The notes: generated from the letters alone by a model not told the origin. DNA of 64,000 nucleotides from Brevibacterium sp. JSBI002 (GCF_026013965.1 NZ_CP110341.1:3100001-3164000); one strand, 5' to 3'; positions 34,190-43,634 are shown, counted from the first letter of the stretch. Numbers and translations are program-made.

Positions 34190-34990
34190 TCAGAGGAACC
34201 GGTGGATCGCGTTGCCGGCTTCGCGCATCACCGGCATGACGTCGACGACGCGGTCGGTGCCCGGTTCCCAGTTCGCGAACACCGCATAGGCGACGCGACG
34301 CGTAGGCGTCATCACGATCCCGGCATCGGCCCGGATCGTCCCGTTCGTGCCGGTCTTGTTCCACACCCACACGTCCCGCTGGTAGTTGTAGTGGGCGAGC
34401 GGGTCCAGATCGAACGCCGAGGCGACCATCGAGGTGTCCGCGCCGGCTCCCAACCAGCGCCGGAAGACCTCGTTCGTCGACTCGTCCCAGAACTCGTCCT
34501 TGGCGTGCCTGGCCATGAAATCACTGAGCTCCGCGGCCGTGCCCGTCGACAGTGTCCGCGGTGCCTTGGCCGGGCGCGGCCAGCGCAGAAAGTCGTGCAG
34601 ACCCGAGTTCCGGTACCCGAGCTTCTCCACCTGATCCGCAACATTCTCCAGCCCGACCCTGCGGATGAGCACGTTCGTGGCGAAGTTGTCGCTGAACGCC
34701 CCGATGAGCAGAGCGACGTCGAAGATGCTCAGGTCATCCTGCTCCATGAGGTACCAGATCCCCGACTCGTCGACCCTCTCCGAAGGCCGTCGGTGCAGAC
34801 GTTCTTCCAGGTCAAGCGTGCCGTCCTTAGACATCTGCAAGGCAGTGTGGAGGAGGAATACCTTGCCCATGCTGGCCGTGTCGAGTTCGTCGTTCTCATT
34901 GTGGGCGAACACCCGTTCCCCACTGTCGACGTCGAAGGCCAGAGCGCTGAAGCGCACCCCGGGCAGTCCATCGAATTTCAAATCGCTCAT
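34190..34990 (-). CDS. Serine hydrolase with class A beta-lactamase fold, cytoplasmic
   Basis: This 266-aa protein has the serine-acylase motifs SMGK (S-x-x-K), SDN (in GAFSDNFATNVLI) and KTG (in WNKTGTNGTIRADAG), so the fold is that of class A beta-lactamases. It lacks a signal peptide, and I find no E-x-x-L-N omega-loop motif, only PRPAKAPRTLSTGTA. Deacylation as in a true beta-lactamase is therefore doubtful. ATG 34990 with AGGAG seven bases away fits best among three consecutive ATGs. It lies 28 bp after an LD-carboxypeptidase gene, so it may be a peptide hydrolase. I do not call it a resistance gene. Confidence 0.8.
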   Translation of the reverse strand: MSDLKFDGLPGVRFSALAFDVDSGERVFAHNENDELDTASMGKVFLLHTALQMSKDGTLDLEERLHRRPSERVDESGIWYLMEQDDLSIFDVALLIGAFSDNFATNVLIRRVGLENVADQVEKLGYRNSGLHDFLRWPRPAKAPRTLSTGTAAELSDFMARHAKDEFWDESTNEVFRRWLGAGADTSMVASAFDLDPLAHYNYQRDVWVWNKTGTNGTIRADAGIVMTPTRRVAYAVFANWEPGTDRVVDVMPVMREAGNAIHRFL

Positions 34991-35018
34991 CATCATGCTC
35001 CTGTCAGTCTCGTTTCGT

Positions 35019-36029
35019 TCATGCCTGCCCACTCGCGCGATCCACCCACAGCCGCGGCCGTTCCCCGGGCTCCGCCTCGAGCGAGACGTCGACGCCGAGT
35101 GGGGCACTCGGCGCATCGGGATCGTGGCCGAAGCCCATCTCCGACACGATCGGTATTCCCAGACTGCCGAGGTAGTCGATCATCAGCGCCTCCACCTCGT
35201 GGACGGGCGCGCAGTCCTCCCATGAGCCGAGCACCACCGCATCCGCCGAGGTGAACCACCCGCCGCGGACCAGCTGCACCATGAGATTGTCGAGCCGGTA
35301 CAGCTCTTCGTCGACGTCTTCGAGCATGAGGATGTTCGGACCCCGACGGTCGCGTCGTTCCCGCACGTCGATGAGCTCGGGACTGCCCATCCCAGCGGCG
35401 ATGAGACTGAGATTTCCCCCGCCGAGGCGGCCCTTCGCCGACCCCGGAACCAACGTCTGGGCCCGGCTGAGCGGGCGGGCTGCGTCTACTGCGGGGAAGC
35501 CGAGTTCGCGGCCGCCCCAGGGACGGAACAGCCAGGAGGCCACCTCGTCGGGGACGACCGTCGAATTCTTGAACGGGTCGTTGCCGACCATCGGGCAGAA
35601 CAGGGTCGCGACACCGAGGTGATGGTCCCAGGCCTGGTGGAGTGCGGTGATGTCCGAGGAGCCGGTGAGCAGCTTGGGACGGCCGTCGCGGCGCAGCATG
35701 TGCCGGCGCATGAGGTCGAAGTCGATGCCGTCGAGCAGGCGCATGGCTCCGAACCCTCCGCGGAGCGCGATGACCGCATCCGTGTCCGGATCGCACCAGG
35801 CGTCGTCGAGGTCGGCCCGGCGCTCGGCGTCCGTGCCGGCCAGATACTTCACCCGCGGATGGCGGGCGCGGATGTGCTCACCGGGCACAACGCGCAGCCC
35901 CCAGGATTCGAGCTGAGCGATGGCTCGTTGCAGCGATTCCTCGTCGGTGGGTCCCGACGGCGCGATGAGGCGAACGTTGTCGCCGGCGGCCAAGGGTGCC
36001 GTTTCGAGGTAGGGGCTCGGCTTAATCAT
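35019..36029 (-). CDS. LD-carboxypeptidase, S66 family
   Basis: S66 enzymes remove the terminal D-Ala from tetrapeptides of murein using a Ser-Glu-His triad. The 336-aa protein shows VRLIAPSGP near the start, ALRGGFGAMRLLDGIDF, the nucleophile Ser in LLTGSSDITALHQA (about 121-134), GRLGGGNLSLIAAG, LEDVDEELYRLDN and a C-terminal His in MGFGHDPDAPSAPLG. There is no signal peptide, so it works inside the cell, as in recycling. The start overlaps the dppDF stop by 8 bp. B. subtilis has a similar dpp-ykfA pair. Confidence 0.9.
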   Translation of the reverse strand: MIKPSPYLETAPLAAGDNVRLIAPSGPTDEESLQRAIAQLESWGLRVVPGEHIRARHPRVKYLAGTDAERRADLDDAWCDPDTDAVIALRGGFGAMRLLDGIDFDLMRRHMLRRDGRPKLLTGSSDITALHQAWDHHLGVATLFCPMVGNDPFKNSTVVPDEVASWLFRPWGGRELGFPAVDAARPLSRAQTLVPGSAKGRLGGGNLSLIAAGMGSPELIDVRERRDRRGPNILMLEDVDEELYRLDNLMVQLVRGGWFTSADAVVLGSWEDCAPVHEVEALMIDYLGSLGIPIVSEMGFGHDPDAPSAPLGVDVSLEAEPGERPRLWVDRASGQA

Positions 36030-37677
36030 TCCTCACCAGACTCTGACTTCCCAGTCGGGGAACCGCGGCGAGCAGCTCCTGCGTGTATTCGTGCTGCGGA
36101 TCGGACAGCACCTCATCGACCTCACCGTATTCGACGATCTCCCCTCTTCTCATCACGGCCACCGTATCTGCGATGTTCCAGGCCAGGCCGAGGTCATGGG
36201 TGATGATGAGCGCACTCATTCCTAGGTTCTTCTTCAGTGCGAGGAACAGCGAGAGGATCTCCCCGCGCACGGAGGCGTCCAGCGACGCCACCGGCTCATC
36301 GGCGATGAGCACCTGCGGGTCGAGCGCCAGTGCGCCGGCGATGACGACGCGCTGCCGCTGTCCACCGGAGAGCTCCTGCGGAATCGATTCGAGGTAGTCC
36401 TCGGCCGGGGTGAGTTCGGCGGCTTCGAGCGCGCCGACGACCCGCTCGTACTCCCGATCCTTGATTCCCTGTACTTTCAAGCCCTCAACCACGGCTTCGT
36501 ACACGCTGCGCTTGGGATTGAGCGATCCGGCCGGGTCCTGCAGAATCATCTGCACCTGCCGCCGAAACGTCCGCCGCTTGTTCGCCTTCTTCGGCAGAGC
36601 CTTGCCCGCGAACGACAGCTGCGAACCCGCTTCCACCTCCTGCAGACCGAGCAGCGACCGTGCCAGAGTCGTCTTCCCCGAACCGGACTGGCCGACGACG
36701 GCGAGGATCTCCGCCTTCCGCAGCTGCAGATCCACACCGCGCACCGCACGTTCTCGGCCCCGGCGGGTGTCGAAGGAGACGCTGAGGTTCTTCGCCTCGA
36801 GCACCACCTCATCCGTCATGGTGAACGGTTCGGACAGGGCCACCTCGGCGGGTTTGAGTGTTCGGGGGTTCAGCCGGGATTCGAGGTCCCCGATCTGCGG
36901 AAACGCACCGGCGAGCTGCTTCGTGTAATCCTCCTGCGGAGACAGGCACACTTCGTCGCTGGGACCGTATTCGACGAGGCGGCCGTGGCGCATGATCGCA
37001 AGATTCGCGCACACGGCGGAGAGTACGGCGAGGTCGTGGCTGATCATCAGCAGCGAGATCCCACGTTCGGCGACGAGGCGGGCCAGACCGGACAGGATCT
37101 GCTTCTGCACGATGACGTCGAGAGCCGTCGTCGGCTCGTCGGCGATGATGATATCGGGTTCGCAGGCGAGCGCCATCGCGATCATGATCCGCTGCTTCTG
37201 CCCGCCGGAGAGCTCGTGCGGATACGCGCTCGACTTCGATGCCTCGAGGTTGACCTCGGCGAGGAGTTCGAACATCCGGTCCCGGCGCTTCTGCGGAGTC
37301 GTCCACGTGCCCTTCGAGTGATGTTCGAGGGCTTCGATGATCTGGCTTCCCACCTCGCGGACGGGATTGAGAGAGTGCAGAGCGCCCTGGAAGACGATCG
37401 AGGCCTGAGCCCACCTGACAGCGCGGATCTGGCCGAAGCTCAGCTCCCGGATGTCCTGCCCGCCGAGGAGGACCCGCCCCTCGAGGCGAGCCGACTTCGG
37501 CAGCAGGCGCAGGGCCGACATGATCAGGGTCGATTTCCCCGACCCGGACTCGCCCGCAATGCCCAGAGTGGCACCGGCGGGCAGGTCGAGGCTGACGTCT
37601 TCCACGGCGACGACATCGCCGCGGTCGGATGAGGAGCGGTAGGTGATCGAGACGTTTTCGAAATGCAGATCGGTCAT
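36022..37677 (-). CDS. Fused peptide ABC transporter ATPase (DppD-DppF type)
   Basis: This cytoplasmic motor of a peptide importer is 551 aa, made of two ABC modules. The first has Walker A GESGSGKST (42-50), signature LSGGQKQR, Walker B IIIADEPTT and the His switch SHDLAVLS. The second has Walker A GQSGSGKTT (about 318-326), LSGGQRQR, VLIADEPVA and THDLGLAW. In many bacteria these are two genes. The ATG (37677) overlaps the permease stop as TGATG. A longer frame to 38319 is only an open-frame extension. Confidence 0.93.
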   Translation of the reverse strand: MTDLHFENVSITYRSSSDRGDVVAVEDVSLDLPAGATLGIAGESGSGKSTLIMSALRLLPKSARLEGRVLLGGQDIRELSFGQIRAVRWAQASIVFQGALHSLNPVREVGSQIIEALEHHSKGTWTTPQKRRDRMFELLAEVNLEASKSSAYPHELSGGQKQRIMIAMALACEPDIIIADEPTTALDVIVQKQILSGLARLVAERGISLLMISHDLAVLSAVCANLAIMRHGRLVEYGPSDEVCLSPQEDYTKQLAGAFPQIGDLESRLNPRTLKPAEVALSEPFTMTDEVVLEAKNLSVSFDTRRGRERAVRGVDLQLRKAEILAVVGQSGSGKTTLARSLLGLQEVEAGSQLSFAGKALPKKANKRRTFRRQVQMILQDPAGSLNPKRSVYEAVVEGLKVQGIKDREYERVVGALEAAELTPAEDYLESIPQELSGGQRQRVVIAGALALDPQVLIADEPVASLDASVRGEILSLFLALKKNLGMSALIITHDLGLAWNIADTVAVMRRGEIVEYGEVDEVLSDPQHEYTQELLAAVPRLGSQSLVRND

Positions 37678-38660
37678 CAGCGGCTCCTCAGGGCGGGGTT
37701 GATGATGGCCTCGAAAGCGCGCCCGACCATCGTGAACGCGAGCACGACGAGCAGGATCGCGATTCCTGGGGTGAGCACGTACCACCAGTAGCCGGAGGTC
37801 GCCGCGGACACGTCCATCGAGTTCTTCAGGATCGTGCCCCACGATTCCTTCGACGTGTCCCCGAGGCCGAGGAACGACAGTGTGGATTCGGCGATGATCG
37901 CCCCACCGACGGTCAGCGTCGTGTTCGCGAGCACGAGCGGCATCACCGCCGGCAGCAGGTGCCGGAACAGGATGTGGGAATGACCGGCACCGAGGATGCG
38001 CGCCCGTTCGATGTAGAGCCGAGATTCGACGCTCAACGTCTGCGACCGCACGATCCGTGCGGTCGACGCCCATGAGGTCAGTCCGATGGCGACGACGATC
38101 GTGAAGACTCCGCGTTCGAGGACGGAGGAGAGCACGATCGCGAGCAGCAGGGACGGCAGGACGATGAAGAAGTCGACGATGCGCATGATGATTCCGCCGA
38201 ACAGTCCCGTGAAGTGACCGGCGGCCAGGCCCATGATGGTGCCGATGACCATCGACATCACGGTCGCTGCGACGCCGACGAGGATCGACACTCGCGCTCC
38301 CCAGAGGATGCGCACCCACAGCTCCCGTCCCAGGTCGTCGGTGCCCAGGGGGTGGTCGAGGCTGGGCGGGGCGTAGCGGGGCACGTCGAGCTGCTTCGTG
38401 ACATCGAGCATCGAGGCCGGGGCGATGAGCGGGGCGGCGATCGCGATGACGATGAAGAAGAGGAGCACGACGGCGCCGATGAGAGCCGGGACGTCGGAGC
38501 GGAAGAGTGCCCAGTTCTTCTTCGCGTTGTTCAGTCGACGTTCGCGCACGAGCTTCGCGCCGTCGACGGCGGGGGTCGATCCCCGTGTCACCGAACCACG
38601 CGGATTCGGTTCGTTCGATGAGGGGCCGGGGGCCGCCTCGGCGGGGGTGTTCGCGCTCAT
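37677..38660 (-). CDS. Peptide ABC transporter permease (DppC type)
   Basis: This 327-aa inner-membrane permease has about six helices. The N-terminal ~40 residues are Pro/Ser/Asn-rich, followed by the OppC-type N-terminal helix (IGAVVLLFFIVIAIAAPLIAP) and the periplasmic HPLGTDDLGRELWVRILWGA motif. The cytoplasmic EAA loop lies at ERARILGAGHSHILFRHLLP. ATG 38660 overlaps the dppB stop as TGATG. It pairs with DppB in the ABC importer. Confidence 0.92.
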   Translation of the reverse strand: MSANTPAEAAPGPSSNEPNPRGSVTRGSTPAVDGAKLVRERRLNNAKKNWALFRSDVPALIGAVVLLFFIVIAIAAPLIAPASMLDVTKQLDVPRYAPPSLDHPLGTDDLGRELWVRILWGARVSILVGVAATVMSMVIGTIMGLAAGHFTGLFGGIIMRIVDFFIVLPSLLLAIVLSSVLERGVFTIVVAIGLTSWASTARIVRSQTLSVESRLYIERARILGAGHSHILFRHLLPAVMPLVLANTTLTVGGAIIAESTLSFLGLGDTSKESWGTILKNSMDVSAATSGYWWYVLTPGIAILLVVLAFTMVGRAFEAIINPALRSR

Positions 38661-39820
38661 CAGGCCCTCCTGACGCGGGGATCGAGGAATCGGTAGACGA
38701 TGTCGGCAGCGAGGTTCATCACGATGATGATCGCCGAGAACACGACGAAGGTGCCCTGCAGCAGCGGCAGGTCGGGGCCGCGGATGGCTTCGAAGGTGAG
38801 TTTGCCCAGTCCCGGCCACGAGAACACTGCTTCGACGGTGACGGCGCCGGCGATGAGTCCGCCGATGTGGAGGAAGACGACGGTGACGGTCGGCAGCAGC
38901 GCATTGGGCACGGCGTGACGGCGGCGGACCTCATCCTCGGTGAGTCCTTTCGCGCGGGCGGTCGTGAGGTAGTCCTCGTTCATCTCCTCGAGCAGGGAGG
39001 CGCGCATGATCATGAGGAACTGTGCATAGACGACTGCGACGAGCGAGACGACGGGGAGGATGAGGTGTTTGATGACGTCGATGATTCCGGCCGGTGACCA
39101 CGGGTCGAGGCCGGGGGTGATCATGCCGCCGGTGGGCAGCCATTGGAGGGTGCCGCCGAAGATCATGAGCAGGATGAGGCCGAGCCAGAACGTCGGCACG
39201 GACCAGAAGATCAGCGAGGTCGAGGACGCGAGCTTGTCGAACAGGGAATTGCGGCGCCAGGCCGAGATCTGTCCGAGCCACAGGCCCAGGACGATGGCGA
39301 TGACGGCCGCGGTGGCGGTGAGCAGCAGGGTCGGGCCGAGGTATTCGCCGATGAGCGCCGACACGGATTTCCGGTACACATAGGATTCGCCGAGGTCGCC
39401 GGTGACGATGCCGACGAGGTAGTCCCAGAACTGGACAATGACGGGTTTGTCGAGTCCGTACTGGCTGCGCAGCTCGGCGATCTGCGCCGGGGACATCGGC
39501 CGTTCCTTCGCGATCTTGAGCACGGGATCGCCGGGCAGCATCCGGAACGCGAAGAAGCCGAGCACGATGACGAGGACCATCGAGGTCGCGGCCCCGCCGA
39601 GCTTGCGCAGGAAGTAGCGGGTGAACGATCCGCCGGCCGGTGGTTCGTCCATATCGACGGCGGCGGGGTTCGCCGGGTCGGCGGGGTTCTCGTCGGCAGT
39701 TGCCGCGGATCCCCTCGCCGAGGCGGGACTGGGGTTCGTGGGGCCGGTGCCCGGGTTCGCCGTGCCCGTCCCGCGGTCAGGGCGATCCCCGGAATGGGGA
39801 TCGTGGGTGGGTGTGCTCAC
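38660..39820 (-). CDS. Peptide ABC transporter permease (DppB type)
   Basis: This 386-aa permease has six helices and the EAA-type loop DYLTTARAKGLTEDEVRRRH (about 310). The core starts LGGAATSMVLVIVLGFFAFRMLPGDP in pieces, the usual OppB/DppB beginning. About 65 residues before it are a Pro/Ala/Asp-rich extension. GTG 39820 has GGAG seven bases upstream. It is the second gene of the dpp operon, 90 bp after the binding protein. Confidence 0.9.
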   Translation of the reverse strand: MSTPTHDPHSGDRPDRGTGTANPGTGPTNPSPASARGSAATADENPADPANPAAVDMDEPPAGGSFTRYFLRKLGGAATSMVLVIVLGFFAFRMLPGDPVLKIAKERPMSPAQIAELRSQYGLDKPVIVQFWDYLVGIVTGDLGESYVYRKSVSALIGEYLGPTLLLTATAAVIAIVLGLWLGQISAWRRNSLFDKLASSTSLIFWSVPTFWLGLILLMIFGGTLQWLPTGGMITPGLDPWSPAGIIDVIKHLILPVVSLVAVVYAQFLMIMRASLLEEMNEDYLTTARAKGLTEDEVRRRHAVPNALLPTVTVVFLHIGGLIAGAVTVEAVFSWPGLGKLTFEAIRGPDLPLLQGTFVVFSAIIIVMNLAADIVYRFLDPRVRRA

Positions 39821-39910
39821 TGTGGTGCTCCAGGTGGTGGGGACGGGACCGTGGGCCCGGGTGCCGCAGGTGGTGCGGGTGGTGCGGCACCCGGACTGTG
39901 GGTGTGGGGA

Positions 39911-41761
39911 CTATTCGCGGTCGTCGGACTTCTTGCGACGGCTGAGCAGCCAGCCGCCTCCGCCGAGGACGACGATGACCGCGGCCGCGATGCCGATCCA
40001 GCCGCCGGCGCCCATTCCGCCGCCGGTGGCTTCCTCTTCGCTGACGGGTTCGACCGAGGAATATCCCCAGTAGCCGACCTGGTTGGCGATAGCACCGCCG
40101 TCGCTGGGCTGTTTGGTGAAGTTGTCGAACCGGTCGGAGCGGTAGGCCTCGAGCTGGTTCGGGTACCACAGCGTCACCGAGGGGGCTTCCTCGTAGTGGA
40201 TGGCCTGGGCCTTCTGCACGAGGTCCTGACGCTTGGCCTGGTCGAGCTCGACGTGCTGAGCCTGATAGAGCTTGTCGAATTCCTTGTTGCACCAGCCGTC
40301 CTGGCTGGTGCCGCCGTTGCCGTCGGCGTCGGGGCGCTGACCGCAGGTGTTGATGCTCAGCTGGTAGTCGGGATCGGGATTGATCGACCAGCCGGAGAAG
40401 TACATATCGTAGTCGCCCTTGGTGGTGCGTTCGGACACCGTGTCGACGTCAGAGGACTCGTTCTTCAGGTCGATGCCGATGTCCTTCATCCACGGTTTGA
40501 GGAACTTCGCTGTGCTCTGCTCGATCGGCGCGTCGGCGTCGGTGAGGAAGCGCAGCTGCAGCTTCTCACCGTCTTTCTCGCGGATGCCGCCGGATCCTTC
40601 CTTCCAGCCGGCGTCGTCGAGGAGCTTCTTCGCCTCGGCCACGTCGAATCCGCTGATGACGGAGTTGTCGGATTTGAGTGCCCAGTCCGGGTAGACGGCG
40701 GGAATGAAGCTCGTGGCCGGCTGCGCATAGTCCTGCATGACCTGTTTGCGCAGGGTCTCGGTGTCGATGCCGGCACGGATGGCCTGCCGGACCTTCTTGT
40801 CCCCCAGCGCCTCATTGCCGGTGCCGAATTCCTTGCCCTTGGCGTCGGCGACTCCCGGGTTGATGGAGATTCCGTTGAAGCGGCGGCCGTTGCCCTCGTT
40901 GAGTTCGACGTTGTCCGCGTTCTCCAGCGCCGTGAACTGGTCGGGGCTGAGCCCAGTGATGAAGTCGACTTCGCCGGAGCGGATCGCCTGCACCTGCGCA
41001 TCGGAATTCGTGTAGTAGCGGTACTGGATCTCGTCGAGCTTCGGCTTGCCGCGCCAGAAGTTCGGATTCGCTTTGAGCGTGATCGACTTGTTCGCCTCGT
41101 AGCTCTCGAGCTGGAAGGGTCCCGAGCCGACGGACTTCTCATCGTTCTTGAATTCGCCGGGCTTGTCGATCTTCGACCAGACATGCTCGGGCACGACGGG
41201 GATCTCTTGGCCGGGGTTGTTCGCCTGCGGCTTCTTCAGGGTGATCTTGACGGTGCCGTCGTCGGGGGCCTCGACCTTGTCGAAGTTCTCGACGAGGCTG
41301 CCGTTCGCCACCGCCATCTCTTCCTTCTCCATCATCTGGTTGTAGGTCCAGGCGACGTCTTTCGAGGTCAGCGGTTCACCGTCGGACCATTTCATGTCCG
41401 GACGGATCGTGTAGGTCCAGACCTTGCCCTCGGAGTCCGTGTTCCATTCGGTGGCGAGTCCCTCGGTGATCGAACCGTCCTTGGCGTCGTTGGCCACGAG
41501 GTTCTCGTACATGTACCGGAAGGTGTTCGTCGGCACGAGGTAGAAGGACGTGAACGGGTTGAAGGAGTCGATGAAACCGTCGGTGGCGATCCGCAGCACG
41601 TTCTCGGAGGCCGGAGCCTCCGAGGTGGCGGCCTGCGCCGGGGAGGTGGCCATCGATCCGGCAAGGGCGAGTGCTGCGACGCCGGCCAGGCACCGTTGCC
41701 AGCCTCTGCGCAGTGAGTGTGAAGTGAACATCTTCGTCTTTCTTCTCGTGCGGTGATTCAC
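39911..41761 (-). CDS. Peptide-binding protein (SBP family 5) with C-terminal membrane anchor
   Basis: This is the extracytoplasmic peptide receptor of the Dpp importer. The 616-aa protein has a signal peptide (LAGVAALALAGSMATSPAQA) and the family-5 fold: LRIATDGFIDSFNPFTSF, EPLTSKDVAWTYNQMM, KKVRQAIRAGIDTETLR, YFSGWSINPDPDYQ in pieces. There is no lipobox Cys. A C-terminal helix (WIGIAAAVIVVLGGGGWLL) followed by RRKKSDDRE anchors it instead. GTG 41761 with GGGGAGG upstream is the start; ATG 41731 is an alternative. A perfect inverted repeat overlaps the ribosome-binding site. Confidence 0.9.
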   Translation of the reverse strand: MNHRTRRKTKMFTSHSLRRGWQRCLAGVAALALAGSMATSPAQAATSEAPASENVLRIATDGFIDSFNPFTSFYLVPTNTFRYMYENLVANDAKDGSITEGLATEWNTDSEGKVWTYTIRPDMKWSDGEPLTSKDVAWTYNQMMEKEEMAVANGSLVENFDKVEAPDDGTVKITLKKPQANNPGQEIPVVPEHVWSKIDKPGEFKNDEKSVGSGPFQLESYEANKSITLKANPNFWRGKPKLDEIQYRYYTNSDAQVQAIRSGEVDFITGLSPDQFTALENADNVELNEGNGRRFNGISINPGVADAKGKEFGTGNEALGDKKVRQAIRAGIDTETLRKQVMQDYAQPATSFIPAVYPDWALKSDNSVISGFDVAEAKKLLDDAGWKEGSGGIREKDGEKLQLRFLTDADAPIEQSTAKFLKPWMKDIGIDLKNESSDVDTVSERTTKGDYDMYFSGWSINPDPDYQLSINTCGQRPDADGNGGTSQDGWCNKEFDKLYQAQHVELDQAKRQDLVQKAQAIHYEEAPSVTLWYPNQLEAYRSDRFDNFTKQPSDGGAIANQVGYWGYSSVEPVSEEEATGGGMGAGGWIGIAAAVIVVLGGGGWLLSRRKKSDDRE

Positions 41762-41771
41762 TTGTCCTCCC

Positions 41772-41807
41772 CTGACCCGGGTGAATCGGGGTGTTCTCCC
41801 GGGTCAG
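41772..41807. promoter_or_regulatory. Inverted repeat overlapping the dppA ribosome-binding site
   Basis: Perfect 10-bp arms CTGACCCGGG (41772-41781) and CCCGGGTCAG (41798-41807) flank a 16-nt loop. The arm adjoining the SD sequence (41766-41772) could hide it in a hairpin or act as an operator. It lies 10-11 bp from the GTG. Confidence 0.5.
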
Positions 41808-41914
41808 AGCAGATGTGTCCTCCATCACTCTACGTTCGAAGTGACGTGAAAACGGCACAACAACACACAAATATGCCAGCCGGTCACTGTGCAGATGCCA
41901 CAGGCGACTCGAAA

Positions 41915-43536
41915 TCAGCTGCCGTGGGCGAGGGGGTCGGCAACGGTTTCGCGGTTATCCGAACTCAGCGGGCGGCCGTCCGGGCTCAGCCCGCGGTTCG
42001 CCTGGCTCAGCCCGCGGCCGTCCGGACTGAGCGCAGGGTTGTCCGGACTCAGCGAGCGCAGCTCGGCCTCGCCCGCCTCGGCGAGGATTTCAGCGATCGT
42101 CTGCCCGCGGCGGATGATGCTGAACGCGATGCCGCCGTCGGGAGCAGTGCGGTAGCCGAAGATCGGCACCCGCGGGAGCAGATTGTAGGAGAACGGATTC
42201 GAGAAGTAATAGGCACCCGTCTCGGGCACGGCGACGAGGTCACCCGCGTCGAGACGCGGCAGCATCCGATCCCGGGCCAGGAGGTCGCCGGAGAAGCAGG
42301 CGGGTCCGGCGACGTCGGTCGGGACGACCTCGGTGTCGGCCTCTTCGGCGGTCTTGGGGTTCCCGTCCGAGGTGAACGGCAGGATCCGCAGGGGCCAGTC
42401 GTTCGGGGCATAGGCGGTGCGGGTGGCGACCTGGACGCCGGCCTGGGTCATGACGATGCGGCGCCCGCCGGTGGTCTTCGCGTATTCGACGCGGGTGAGG
42501 ATGGTGCCGGCCTTGGCGAGGAGGGCGCGGCCGAATTCGGTGACGATGTCGAAGCCGAACAGGCCCGGCACCTCCTCCTCGAGCACCGAGCGATAGTCGG
42601 CGAAGGTCGGGTTGATGTCCTCACCGTCGAAGTTCACCGACAGTCCCCCGCCGATGTCGATGCGCGTGATCTGCCTGGTCGAGGCACGGGAGTTGATCTC
42701 CTCGGCGAGGTCGACGGCGGCGCGGATTCCGACGGCGGCCTTGTCGAGGCTGATGCCCTGCGAACCGGAGTGGACGTGGATCTGGCTCAGCCAGGGGCGA
42801 GCGAGGTAAGCCTCGATAAGGGCCTCGCGGCGCCCGGGTCGGCGAGTCCGATACCGAACTTCGAGGTTTCGGTGGCGGTGCTCAGGGCGCCGATCGCACC
42901 CGTGCCCGACTGCGGATTGATGCGGATTCCGATTTGGGCCGAGGCGGGCGCGGCGTCCGTGACGGCCGTGCTGTTCCGATCCGCCAGGATCGTGTCGAGG
43001 CGGGAGAGTTCGTCGAAGTTGTCGACATTGATCGAGACGCCGAGGTCGACGGCCCGGCACAGTTCGGCCCAGGTCTTGGCCGGGGAGTCGAAGACGATGC
43101 GGTCGGGTGCGAACCCGGCCGAGAGGGCGAGTTCGAGTTCGCCGGGGCTGGCGACCTCGCAGCCGGCTCCCGCTTCGGCGAACCGGCGCAGCAACGACGG
43201 CAGCGGCACCGCCTTGCACGCCACTGCGTGGAGCACCTCGCGATCTGATGCGAATGCCGAGGTCAGCCGGTCGAAGGCGGTGTCGACCCAATCAAGATCC
43301 ATGAGTCCGAGCACAGCCGCCTCATCGGTCAGCGCCGGGACGGAGTCCGATTGCGCGGAAGCGTTTGCCGGCAGTGGGGGCACCGAATCCGATTGTGCAG
43401 GAGCCGAATCCGACTGCGCGGAGGCATGTGCCGACTGTGCCTGAGCGGCTGCGCTGTGAGGCGACACGCTGTTCTCCGCGATCGTTCGGATTGCTCGGGC
43501 GCGACGGTTCGGAATCGCATGGTGATGACTGGGCAT
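41915..43536 (-). pseudogene. PLP-dependent decarboxylase (type III, LysA/ornithine-type fold), frameshifted
   Basis: The 5' part (from ATG 43536) has the PLP-lysine region HAVACKAVPLPSLLRRFAEAG, and the frame reads well to KFGIGLADPG near 42835. Downstream homology continues in another frame: REALIEAYLARPWLSQIHVHSGSQ in pieces, DIGGGLSVNFDGED, CFSGDLLARDR and GAYYFSNPF. One base (probably a C in GCC-CGC near 42829-42834) appears lost. Read together the product would be about 540 aa. N-terminal QSDS and C-terminal LSPDG repeats are low complexity. Unless the shift is a sequencing error, no intact enzyme is made. Substrate specificity is unclear. Confidence 0.8.
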
Positions 43537-43634
43537 AACGTCCTTCGTTCGAGATCTGTTGTCACTTTAGGACGGCTGACCTCGAAGAACGCACGATAAT
43601 TCGCCAATGTTCGCAGAAGCTGATTGTAGGTTTC

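Noticed and set aside
34190..34990. Beta-lactamase resistance gene
   Set aside because: No signal peptide and no ExxLN motif; neighbours are peptide metabolism genes.
37678..38319. Upstream extension of the dppDF frame
   Set aside because: Overlaps the dppC gene in another frame; the ABC protein has a normal N-terminus at ATG 37677.
39143..41716. Plus-strand frame of 857 codons opposite dppA and dppB
   Set aside because: Shadow of two well-supported genes; composition and length follow from GC-rich third positions.
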